From Thermoguttaceae bacterium (lineage in GTDB: Bacteria > Planctomycetota > Planctomycetia > Pirellulales > Thermoguttaceae), in assembly GCA_017441605.1 (NCBI GenBank), contig JAFRXD010000042.1, positions 28,654 through 92,653 of the forward strand: DNA of 64,000 nucleotides. Direction: 5' to 3'. The notes beneath the pieces are model-generated. The model was given only the letters and a program-made list of their open reading frames with translations, was not told where the DNA came from and did not search any database. Shown in pieces: positions 55,798 to 63,483 of this stretch; the first letter of the stretch is position 1, and each line of letters opens with the position of its first letter. The position numbers were made by a program, and so were the translations under genes.

Positions 55798-57573
55798 ATG
55801 CTAACGTTACAAAAAGAAACCGCGCCGCTTCCCAAGAAGAAGCCTCCGCGAAAGCGCAAGTCCGAGGCGCCTTTGATCGTCTTCGTTTTCGCCCTGGTCG
55901 TTTGGGCGACGAGCGGCTTTTGGGCGCCGGTTCTTAAAGACTTAGCGAGAGAGTTTGAGGAAAAGGTCTTGAACCCGGCCGAGCGCGCGTCGCGCGCCGC
56001 CTCGGAACGGGTTAAGATCGACGGGTTTTCCCCCCACGGCGCCGAGGCGGGGGCGCGTCGGCTCGCGACGATCAACGGGGTCGAGTTCGCGTTTCGGTAC
56101 TGTCCGCCGGGCAGATGTTTGATGGGCAGTCCCGACGGCGAGGGAAACGATAACGAGCGCCCGCAACATTACATTAGACAGCCCCAAGGGTTCTGGCTCA
56201 TGGAGACGGAACTAACGCAAGAGCAATGGAGGGCGGTAACCGGGGAGAATCCGAGCTCTTCCGTCGGGGAAAATTTGCCGGTCGAGACTATTTCTTGGAA
56301 CGATTGCCGCGCGTTTATCGACAAGCTAAACAGAGGACTGGGCGGTTCCTCGCGCCGTTGGCGGTTCGCGCTTCCGACCGAGGCGCAGTGGGAATACGCT
56401 TGTCGCGCGGGGACGACCGGGCCGCGATACGGAAATCTTGACGAGATAGCGCGATACATCAACAATAGCGGCGGCGGAATTTGCCCCGTCGGGGCGTTGG
56501 CGCCGAACGCCTGGGGATTGCGCGATATGCTCGGCAACGTTTGGGAATGGTGCGAGGATCAATACGAGGACTACTCCAAAGATCCAAGAACGCGGCAAAA
56601 TGTGGGCCCCGATGACAAAGTCAGTCGCGGCGGGGGTTGGGGGGACGGATTCGTTTTGATCGCCGCGACGAGAACTTGGAACTCGTCCGAAGCGCGCTTC
56701 AACTTTCTGGGCGCGCGACTGGCGTACGTTCCACCCCTGGAATTCGAAAGAACGAGCGGCTTTTTGCCGACCGGCGCCGCGGGCGATAGTTCGCGACAAG
56801 CGCTCGAGGAAGAGTCGAGAGAATCTTCCCCAGAAGACCTCGCCGCCGAAATCGGCAGAGCGGGGGAGCGGCGCGTTTTGACGATCAACGGCGTCGAGTT
56901 CGCGTTTCGATATTGTCCGCGGGGTTGGTTCGAGATGGGCTCCCTCTTTACGGAAAACGAGCGACCGGTTCATAAAGTAATTCTATCCAAAGGGTTCTGG
57001 ATTATGGAGACCGAACTGACCCAGAAGCAGTGGAAGGCGATAACGGGCGACGATCCAAGCCGTTTCAAAGGCGAAAATCGACCGGTCGAAACGGTTTCTT
57101 GGAACGATTGCCAAGAGTTTATCGCCAAATTAAACGACGAGTTAAAGGCCGCTCCGGAAGGTTGGCGCTTTTCTCTTCCAACCGAAGCGCAATGGGAATA
57201 CGCCGCCAACGGGGGAACCAGTCTCGACGCGAGTTACCATGATCGCGATCGCTTCGCTTGGCATAGCGGTAACAGCGATCGGGAGACCCGGGACGTGGGA
57301 AAATTAAGGTCAAATTATTGGGGAGTTTACGACGCATTTGGAAACGTTGCGGAATGGTGCGAGGACGCCTACGGACCATATGGGGACGCCGACAGAGTCG
57401 TTGATCCGATAGCGAGCGGAGACGGAAAGGAGCGCGCGATTCGGGGCGGTCATTTCAGGCGCGACTCGGACGGGCGCGCTTGCATAGGAAGAGAAACCGC
57501 GCCGCCCGAGGCAAAAGACGACAGTTGGGGAGCGCGGCTCGCCTTGGTTCAAGACGGCGCCGAAAGTAAGTAA
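55798..57573 (+). CDS. Membrane-anchored protein with two SUMF1-like domains (array gene 7)
   Basis: 591 residues from the ATG at 55798; the open frame extends upstream but only as a shadow of the tenth domain. Begins MLTLQKETAPLPKKK and a helix (LIVFVFALVVWATSGFWAP) shared with gene 3. A coiled-coil-like stretch (LAREFEEKVLNPAERASRAA) precedes domain 1 (about 85-315); domain 2 is about 360-588. Domain 1 matches domain 1 of gene 4, while the anchor matches gene 3, so the gene looks like a mosaic. The cysteine site reads GGHFRRDSDGRACIGRE in domain 2. Gap to the next gene is 16 bases. Confidence 0.85.
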   Translation: MLTLQKETAPLPKKKPPRKRKSEAPLIVFVFALVVWATSGFWAPVLKDLAREFEEKVLNPAERASRAASERVKIDGFSPHGAEAGARRLATINGVEFAFRYCPPGRCLMGSPDGEGNDNERPQHYIRQPQGFWLMETELTQEQWRAVTGENPSSSVGENLPVETISWNDCRAFIDKLNRGLGGSSRRWRFALPTEAQWEYACRAGTTGPRYGNLDEIARYINNSGGGICPVGALAPNAWGLRDMLGNVWEWCEDQYEDYSKDPRTRQNVGPDDKVSRGGGWGDGFVLIAATRTWNSSEARFNFLGARLAYVPPLEFERTSGFLPTGAAGDSSRQALEEESRESSPEDLAAEIGRAGERRVLTINGVEFAFRYCPRGWFEMGSLFTENERPVHKVILSKGFWIMETELTQKQWKAITGDDPSRFKGENRPVETVSWNDCQEFIAKLNDELKAAPEGWRFSLPTEAQWEYAANGGTSLDASYHDRDRFAWHSGNSDRETRDVGKLRSNYWGVYDAFGNVAEWCEDAYGPYGDADRVVDPIASGDGKERAIRGGHFRRDSDGRACIGRETAPPEAKDDSWGARLALVQDGAESK

Positions 57574-57589
57574 GCGAAGGAAATTAGAA

Positions 57590-58735
57590 ATGGGATTATT
57601 CGCGAAAACGATCGTTTCCTCGAAAGACTTCTTCGACCCCAACGCGACCCAAGCGGGGGAGCGGAGGGTTTTAACCCTCAACGGGGTCGAGTTTCCGTTC
57701 CGGTATTGCCCGCCGGGGGATTTCTTGATGGGCGCCGCGGACGACGAGGGCGTCGAGCGCGAGACGAAGCAACTCCCGCTACTGCCGAGTTTGCGTCTTC
57801 CCGATACCGACTATGCGAAAGACGAGCGCCCGCGACATATGGTTATCTTATCCCGCGGGTTCTGGCTGATGGAAACGGGGATTACTTTCGGGCAGTGGAA
57901 CGCGCTGCGCGGCCGCGGGCCTATTCCGAAGCCGCGATTTATTAAATTTATGTCGCGAGACCTGTGGGACGCGCTAATCGTTGGTATTCCCGTCGCGCTC
58001 GTTTTATCGATCCCGGCTCTTGTCTGTCTTCCGATTTGGCTCTCCGGAGAGTTTTTCGACTCGCAAACCCTTAGTTTGTCCTTGATCGCTATGGCGTTTG
58101 GAATTTTGATTTTAGTCGGCAATATTTCTTCGGCGGTCGTTAAGCCGAATCCCGAATGTCCGAAAACGTTCAACGTTACCAACGAGGCGATTCGCATTGC
58201 GGATTATCTCAATAAGTCGGGGGCGGCGCCGACGGGTTGGCGATTTCGTTTGCCGACGGAGGCGCAGTGGGAATACGCGTGTCGCGCGGGAACGACGACC
58301 GTCTACTGGTGGGGGAACAAATTTGACCCGAAAAAGGCGTTCTGTAGCGTCGACAACTCCCCCGTGCGAAAAGAGTTCATAAGCACGGAAGGGAAAACGT
58401 CCGTCTATCTGTTCCGCGCAAATCCTTGGGGACTTCGCGATATGCTGGGCAACGAGCAAGAGCTGGTCGCGGACGGACACTCGCTTTACTCGCCCGAAAC
58501 GGCGGTCGATCCGTTCGTCCCGGTAAAGTCTCGCGAAAAGCTTTTCGGGATACCCGTAACGACGAGCGCCGATTACGTTCTGCGCGGAGGACGGCGCGAA
58601 GCCTCTCCCAATCAGTGTCGTTGCGCGAGTCGCCTCGCCGATCGCGACGTCGTCGGATCGAAGCGCCGCAGCGGACACACCGTTGTCGCGTCCGTTCGGC
58701 TCGCGCTGGTTCCGATCGCGGGGTTCGGGCGTTGA
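57590..58735 (+). CDS. Single SUMF1-like domain split by two transmembrane helices (array gene 8)
   Basis: 381 residues; GAAGGAAA before the ATG. No signal or anchor at the N-terminus. The domain starts normally (VEFPFRYCPPGDFLMGA, RGFWLMETGITFGQW) but between residues about 120 and 185 the usual SW-DC segment is replaced by two hydrophobic helices (LIVGIPVALVLSIPALVCL and LSLIAMAFGILILVGNISS). The fold then resumes with GWRFRLPTEAQWEYACRAGTT, GLRDMLGN and VRLALVPI. The helices would put the two halves on the same side of a membrane. A broken copy of its start and end lies immediately downstream. Confidence 0.8.
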   Translation: MGLFAKTIVSSKDFFDPNATQAGERRVLTLNGVEFPFRYCPPGDFLMGAADDEGVERETKQLPLLPSLRLPDTDYAKDERPRHMVILSRGFWLMETGITFGQWNALRGRGPIPKPRFIKFMSRDLWDALIVGIPVALVLSIPALVCLPIWLSGEFFDSQTLSLSLIAMAFGILILVGNISSAVVKPNPECPKTFNVTNEAIRIADYLNKSGAAPTGWRFRLPTEAQWEYACRAGTTTVYWWGNKFDPKKAFCSVDNSPVRKEFISTEGKTSVYLFRANPWGLRDMLGNEQELVADGHSLYSPETAVDPFVPVKSREKLFGIPVTTSADYVLRGGRREASPNQCRCASRLADRDVVGSKRRSGHTVVASVRLALVPIAGFGR

Positions 58736-58789
58736 CCTCGCGGTAATCCGCCGAGGTCGACGCGGTTCTTAGAAAGCGAACGATAGAAA

Positions 58790-59000
58790 AGGATTTAGAG
58801 AAGGGATTATTCGCGAAAACGATCGTCTCCTCGAAAGAAACGTTCGAGCCAACGCCGCGAAAGCGGGGGACGAGAGCTTTCGCCGAAACGACGTCGTCGC
58901 GTCGGTCGCCCGACCGCGGCGCGACCTACCCGCGGAGAGTCGCGGGAACTCGCGCCCCGCGCCGACGTCCGCTCGACTCGCGTTGATTCGCAAATCGTAA
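58790..59000 (+). pseudogene. Decayed remnant of a SUMF1-domain gene
   Basis: Bases 58797-58845 repeat the start of the gene at 57590: GGATTATTCGCGAAAACGAT then CCTCGAAAGA, but the ATG is now AAG. Translation gives GLFAKTIVSSKETFEP; a frame change follows, giving NAAKAGDES instead of NATQAGER. The end, SARLALIRKS before a TAA at 58998, matches the closing strand of the family. Almost the whole domain body is deleted. It fills the 302-base gap 58736-59037. Confidence 0.75.
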
Positions 59001-59037
59001 TCGGTTCCGTCGCAAATAGAAGTTTACGGGAGAAAAA

Positions 59038-60036
59038 ATGAAGACAAAGCAATGGTCTCGCCTCCTTTTCGCGGTTTGTTTATTACTGTGCCTCGCCGCG
59101 CCGTCGGCGCGTTGCGAGGACTCGGCGATCGCTCAACCCGACGCGAACTATCGGTTCGTCGAATATCCTCTGGAGCGCGCCGGGGTCGCGCTCCATTTGA
59201 CGCGGATCGACGCGAAGGACGTCGAGCCGGAGAAGGATATTCTTCTAGTTCACGGGGTTACGTACTCGTCTCATGAGTTCGACGTCAACTATAAAGACTA
59301 TAGCCTCGCCCGAAGACTCGCGCGAGAGGGCTATAGCGTATGGCTCTTGGACATAGCGGGATTTGGCGGTTCGCAACCGGTCGAGGACGGGTTTGCGCCC
59401 GATACCGATTACGCGGCGGAGGACATAAACGCCGCCGTCGAACGGATTGTCGACGCGACGGGGCGCGACAAAATCGACGTTCTCGGCTGGAGTTGGGGGA
59501 CGGTAACCGTTGGAAGATTCGCGATTTCCCGTCCGGAACATATCGACAAGGTCGTTCTCTACGCGCCGATTCTATGCGGAGTTGGCGAGATCGAGGTCTC
59601 GGAGCCATTCCACCGCAATACTTGGGAACACTCCGTCGAAGATTTCCAGCGGCGCGAGGACGGGTCGTTCGACGAGGAAATCACCGACCCCGTCGTTCGC
59701 GAGTTTTGGGCTTCAAGTTGCTGGCGCCGCGACGGGGATTCGAGTCCAAACGGGGGCAGGAGAGACCTTTGCGTCGACCCTTCGGTTAAGCTGATCGACC
59801 TCTCGAAATTATCGAGACCGACCCTCGTCATATGCGGAACGCGCGATCCCTATCTGAATTACGAGCTTGTCGACCGTTGTCTCGATCTCTTGCCCGAGGG
59901 CTCGCGCCTCGAGAAGATCGAAGGGGGCGCCCACGCGGTCTTCGTGGAAAAGCCGCATTATCGCGACTTCCAGGAGAGAGCGCTGCGATTTTTGGCGCCG
60001 AAGGCGGACAATATTTCGCCGCCACGACCTAGGTAA
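59038..60036 (+). CDS. Secreted alpha/beta hydrolase
   Basis: 332 residues; GGGAG before the ATG. Signal peptide at 1-25 (LLFAVCLLLCLAAPSARC, with a possible lipobox Cys). Fold landmarks: ILLVHGVTYSSHEFD (oxyanion HG), nucleophile elbow VLGWSWGTVT with Ser, acid LVICGTRDPYLNY with Asp, and GGAHAVFVEKP with the catalytic His. A cap region lies between about 185 and 250. Substrate unknown; likely an ester or lipid substrate in the periplasm. Its last codons and stop lie inside repeat copy B, so the C-terminus (ISPPRPR) may have been reshaped by that element. Confidence 0.85.
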   Translation: MKTKQWSRLLFAVCLLLCLAAPSARCEDSAIAQPDANYRFVEYPLERAGVALHLTRIDAKDVEPEKDILLVHGVTYSSHEFDVNYKDYSLARRLAREGYSVWLLDIAGFGGSQPVEDGFAPDTDYAAEDINAAVERIVDATGRDKIDVLGWSWGTVTVGRFAISRPEHIDKVVLYAPILCGVGEIEVSEPFHRNTWEHSVEDFQRREDGSFDEEITDPVVREFWASSCWRRDGDSSPNGGRRDLCVDPSVKLIDLSKLSRPTLVICGTRDPYLNYELVDRCLDLLPEGSRLEKIEGGAHAVFVEKPHYRDFQERALRFLAPKADNISPPRPR

Positions 60037-60115
60037 ACGACAGCCGCTCGTCGGCCGCTAGTCTCGCTCGGTCTTTACTACCTTTTGGGATCCAAATTTA
60101 AGACAACCAATAACG
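60010..60115 (+). repeat. Dispersed intergenic repeat, copy B
   Basis: GCCACGACCTAGGTAAACGA through CGCTAGTCTCGCTCGGTCTT and CCTTTTGGGATCC aligns with 63316-63400 of copy C (GCAACCTAGGTAAACTAC, GGCTAGTCTCCCTCGGTCTT, CCTTATTTGGCTCC). The opening hairpin of copies A and C is absent. It spans the hydrolase end and the gap before the MmeI-like gene. Confidence 0.6.
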
Positions 60116-60131
60116 ATTAACCAATAACGAT
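60105..60131 (+). repeat. Two 13-base direct repeats at the start of the MmeI-like gene
   Basis: AACCAATAACGAT at 60105-60117 and again at 60119-60131, period 14. The second copy includes the start codon's first bases (ATG at 60130), and no ribosome site is otherwise visible. Confidence 0.8.
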
Positions 60132-62904
60132 GAGCGCGAACGAAAAAACCGCGATTAGAGATTTCGTCAACTTCTGGACCGGCAAGGGCGACGAAAAGGG
60201 GGAGAGCCAAAAGTTTTGGCTCGAATTGCTCGGGCTTCTGGGGGTCGAGAACCCGGCTCGGTTCGTCGAGTTCGAGGACCGGGTCTTTCTCGGACACACT
60301 AGTTTTATCGACGCCTATATTCCCGAGACGAAAGTCCTTATCGAGCAAAAGAAAGCGACCGCCGATCTCGACGCGCCGATCAAGCAGTCGGACGGGTCGA
60401 AGCTGACCCCGTTCCAGCAGGCGAAGCGTTACGCGACGGAACTGCCGTACTCGCGACGCCCTCGGTGGATCGTCGTCTGCAACTTCGCGGAGTTCGTCGT
60501 TTACGATATGGAGCGCCCGACCGGGGAACCGGAGACGATTCTCCTCAAAGACCTTGAAAAAGAGCTCTATCGGCTCAAATTCCTCGTCGACTCGGAGAAC
60601 GCGCGGCTCAAGCGCGAGACGGAAATCTCGATCAAGGCGGGGGATCTGGTCGGGGTTCTCTACGACAAGCTGATCGAGCGGTACAAAGACCCGAACAACC
60701 CGGAGTCGCTGCGGTCGCTCAATATGCTCTGCGTTCGGCTCGTCTTCTGTCTCTACGCGGAGGACGCGGGGGTGTTTGGCGTCCGGGATATGTTCCACGA
60801 TTATATGAAGCAGTTCGACGCGAAGTCGTTTCGCAAGGCGTTGATCGAGCTGTTTCAAGTCCTCGACCAAACTCCGGGCGAGCGCGACCCGTACCTGCCC
60901 GAGGACCTCGCGGCGTTCCCGTACGTCAACGGCGGGCTCTTCTCCGACGAAAGTATCGAGATCCCGAACTTTACCGACGAGATCCGCGCGATTCTCCTGT
61001 CGAAAGCGAGCGAGGATTTCAATTGGAGCGAGATTAGCCCCACGATCTTCGGCGCCGTCTTCGAGAGCACGTTGAACCCCGAGACCCGGCGCTCCGGGGG
61101 CATGCACTACACCTCGATCGAGAATATCCACAAGGCGATCGACCCGCTCTTCTTGGACGAGTTAAGAGCCGAGCTGGACGCGATTAAGAGCGAAAAGGTT
61201 CTCAAAACGCGAATCAAAAAGGCGAAGGAGTTCCAAGAGCGGCTCGGGGCGCTGAAATTCCTCGACCCTGCGTGCGGGTCGGGCAACTTCCTCACCGAGA
61301 CGTTCTTGTCGTTGCGGCGCTTGGAGAACGAGGCGATCTCGATTATCTTTCGCGAGCAAGGGGTCTTTGGGGAAGTCGTCGACCCGGTCAAAGTCTCGAT
61401 CGACCAGTTCTACGGGATCGAGATCAACGACTTCGCCGTAACCGTCGCCAAGACTGCGCTTTGGATCGCCGAGAACCAAACGCTGGAGGAAACGGCGCGG
61501 ATTATCCACAAGGAGATCGAGTTCCTGCCGCTCAAGACGAACGCCAAAATCGTCGAGGGAAACGCGCTTAGGATCGATTGGGAGGACGTCGCGCCGAAGA
61601 GCGAGTTGACGTATATTATGGGGAACCCGCCGTTTGTGGGATACGGGTTTCAAACGAAAGAACAGAAATCGGACGTTTGCAATATTTATACCGACGAGAA
61701 AGGTAAGACGTATAAGGCGGCCGGTAAGATCGATTATGTAGCCTGTTGGTATTTTAAAGCCGCCGAATACGTACAAAGCACAAAGATTCGCGTCGCGTTT
61801 GTGTCGACCAATTCGATAACGCAAGGGGAGCAAGTCGCGTTTGTTTGGAAACCCCTTTGCGAGCGTTTTGACGTCCATATCGACTTTGCTCGCAGAACGT
61901 TTCGATGGGATAGCGAAGCGAGCGAAACGGCGCGAGTGCACTGTGTCATTATTGGGTTTAGCGTCGTGCCTAACTGTAAATCAAAACGGCTTTATGAACA
62001 GGATAAAACCATTGTTGTAAATAATATCAATTTCTATCTGATTGACGCTCCGATTGTTTTTGTCGAGTCGCGCGCTAATCCCATTTGCGAAGTTCCTAGT
62101 ATTCAGACGGGAAATCGCCCAACTGACGGTGGTCATCTAATCGTCGAAGCCGATGAAATTGATGATTTTTTGAAACGCGAGCCTAGCGCGAAGCCATATA
62201 TTAAAAGACTTATTGGCGCAAAAGAGTTTATCAATAATCTAGATCGCTACTGTCTTTGGCTCGTTGGAGTTAATCCGACGGAGCTTCGTAAAATGCCCCT
62301 TGTGATGGAGCGCGTTAAACAAGTTCGGGAAACTCGACTCGCAAGTCCCGATCCGGGAGCGCGCAAACTCGCCGAAACTCCAACTTTATTCCGCGAAACC
62401 AATAATCCCAAAACGTTTATCGTTATTCCTAACGTCTCCTCGGAGAACAGGCATTATATCCCGTTGGGATTCTTGGACGACAATACGATTCCAACAAACC
62501 TCGTGAGCATCGTCCCGAACGCGACCCTCTACCACTTCGGCGTTCTGACGTCGAGCGTCCACATGGCGTGGACGCGGGCGGTGTGCGGTCGCTTGGAGAT
62601 GAGATACCGCTATTCGAACAAAGTGGTTTACAACAACTTCCCGTGGCCGAAGGCGGAGGAGTTGGAGCGGGGCAAAATCGAGCGAACGGCTCAAGCGATC
62701 CTCGACGCTCGGGCGCTCTATCCGGACTCGTCGCTGGCGGACTTGTACGACGAGGCGACCATGCCGAAGGAGCTTCGCGCCGCCCACAAAGCGAACGACG
62801 CGGCGGTCTTCGCGGCGTACCGGTTCCCGGAGGGCGTCGCGCTCGACGACGAGCCGGGGATCGTCGCGGAGCTTATGCGGCGGTATCGCGAATTGACGAG
62901 TTGA
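60130..62904 (+). CDS. MmeI-like (type IIL) restriction-modification enzyme
   Basis: 924 residues in one chain. N-terminal nuclease part with SFIDAYIPETKVLIEQKKA (D...E-x-K), a helical spacer, then an adenine methyltransferase: motif I FLDPACGSGNFLTETF, FYGIEINDFAVTVAKTALW and motif IV IMGNPPFVGY (NPPF). Residues about 620-800 form the target recognition domain, followed by the family ending with YNNFPWP and LYDEATMPKELRAAHKAND. Such enzymes cut at a fixed distance from, and methylate, the same short site, protecting against phage. The stretch about 61640-62520 is clearly AT-richer than the ends, coinciding with the recognition region, a sign of specificity exchange. The frame is intact. Confidence 0.9.
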   Translation: MSANEKTAIRDFVNFWTGKGDEKGESQKFWLELLGLLGVENPARFVEFEDRVFLGHTSFIDAYIPETKVLIEQKKATADLDAPIKQSDGSKLTPFQQAKRYATELPYSRRPRWIVVCNFAEFVVYDMERPTGEPETILLKDLEKELYRLKFLVDSENARLKRETEISIKAGDLVGVLYDKLIERYKDPNNPESLRSLNMLCVRLVFCLYAEDAGVFGVRDMFHDYMKQFDAKSFRKALIELFQVLDQTPGERDPYLPEDLAAFPYVNGGLFSDESIEIPNFTDEIRAILLSKASEDFNWSEISPTIFGAVFESTLNPETRRSGGMHYTSIENIHKAIDPLFLDELRAELDAIKSEKVLKTRIKKAKEFQERLGALKFLDPACGSGNFLTETFLSLRRLENEAISIIFREQGVFGEVVDPVKVSIDQFYGIEINDFAVTVAKTALWIAENQTLEETARIIHKEIEFLPLKTNAKIVEGNALRIDWEDVAPKSELTYIMGNPPFVGYGFQTKEQKSDVCNIYTDEKGKTYKAAGKIDYVACWYFKAAEYVQSTKIRVAFVSTNSITQGEQVAFVWKPLCERFDVHIDFARRTFRWDSEASETARVHCVIIGFSVVPNCKSKRLYEQDKTIVVNNINFYLIDAPIVFVESRANPICEVPSIQTGNRPTDGGHLIVEADEIDDFLKREPSAKPYIKRLIGAKEFINNLDRYCLWLVGVNPTELRKMPLVMERVKQVRETRLASPDPGARKLAETPTLFRETNNPKTFIVIPNVSSENRHYIPLGFLDDNTIPTNLVSIVPNATLYHFGVLTSSVHMAWTRAVCGRLEMRYRYSNKVVYNNFPWPKAEELERGKIERTAQAILDARALYPDSSLADLYDEATMPKELRAAHKANDAAVFAAYRFPEGVALDDEPGIVAELMRRYRELTS

Positions 62905-62914
62905 CGCGCGATTC

Positions 62915-62943
62915 TTGACGCGAGGGCGCCGAATGGGTATAAT
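62915..62943 (+). promoter_or_regulatory. Near-consensus promoter of the broken Rpn gene
   Basis: TTGACG (62915-62920), a 17-base spacer, TATAAT (62938-62943). One of the best sigma-70 matches in the window, 45 bases before the ATG at 62988, the same distance as in the intact Rpn gene. Confidence 0.7.
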
Positions 62944-63290
62944 GGAGGGGCGAGCGGTCGGCGCCCGGCGATTTTTGGGAGGACGGTATGGCGAAACGAA
63001 GCGAAAAGGTCGAAAGCGAGACGAGCGAGTCCGTCAAAAAGGGCTCGGAGTCGAAGAACCGGGGCGAGCGCTCCAAGTCGGTGGATCTCGGATTTGATCT
63101 CTGCCACGACGTCGCGTTCAAACGCGTTTTTGGCGACGGTAAAGCGAAACTGGCGCTAATGGGGCTCATGAACGCGGGGCTCAAGCAAGCGAAGACGCCT
63201 TTAGTCGTCGATATCAAGTATCTCAATCCGATCCAAAAAGGTCAAGCCTTTAATGGTAAAGACACTATTCTCGACATACTTGTCGAAGAT

Positions 63291-63483
63291 GCCCGCCGAG
63301 GGCGGGTTTTGTTTTGCCACTGCAACCTAGGTAAACTACCCGCCCGCGTTGCGGGCTAGTCTCCCTCGGTCTTAACTTCCTTATTTGGCTCCCAAACGAC
63401 CAATCCACCCCTAGAGTCGTTCTAACTGGTCCAGCGACCAACGGGAGCGGGGCGTTTACCCAACCGCGCGGTAGCGCGAACCG
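63291..63483 (+). repeat. Dispersed intergenic repeat, longest copy C
   Basis: About 190 bases inside the Rpn coding frame. Order: hairpin CCCGCC-GAG-GGCGGG, T-rich run, GCAACCTAGGTAAACTAC, a second imperfect stem CCCGC...GCGGG, the core CTAGTCTCCCTCGGTCTTAA, then the distal part CGGGAGCGGGGCG and CCCAACCGCGCGG that matches copy D. No open frame of its own is convincing. Confidence 0.6.
63292..63315 (+). terminator. Hairpin plus T-run at the start of repeat copy C
   Basis: CCCGCC (63292-63297), loop GAG, GGCGGG (63301-63306), then TTTTGTTTT. The same hairpin directly follows the intact Rpn gene at 8592-8606, so it should stop transcription of the N-terminal Rpn fragment. Confidence 0.6.

Noticed and set aside
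37937..58730. Array proteins as active sulfatase-maturing enzymes
   Set aside because: Paired active-site cysteines are absent in the copies inspected and no sulfatase is encoded nearby.
37805..59000. Diversity-generating retroelement acting on the SUMF1/lectin-fold domains
   Set aside because: No reverse transcriptase, accessory gene or template repeat is in the window, and differences are not confined to adenine positions of one terminal repeat. It could still lie outside the window.
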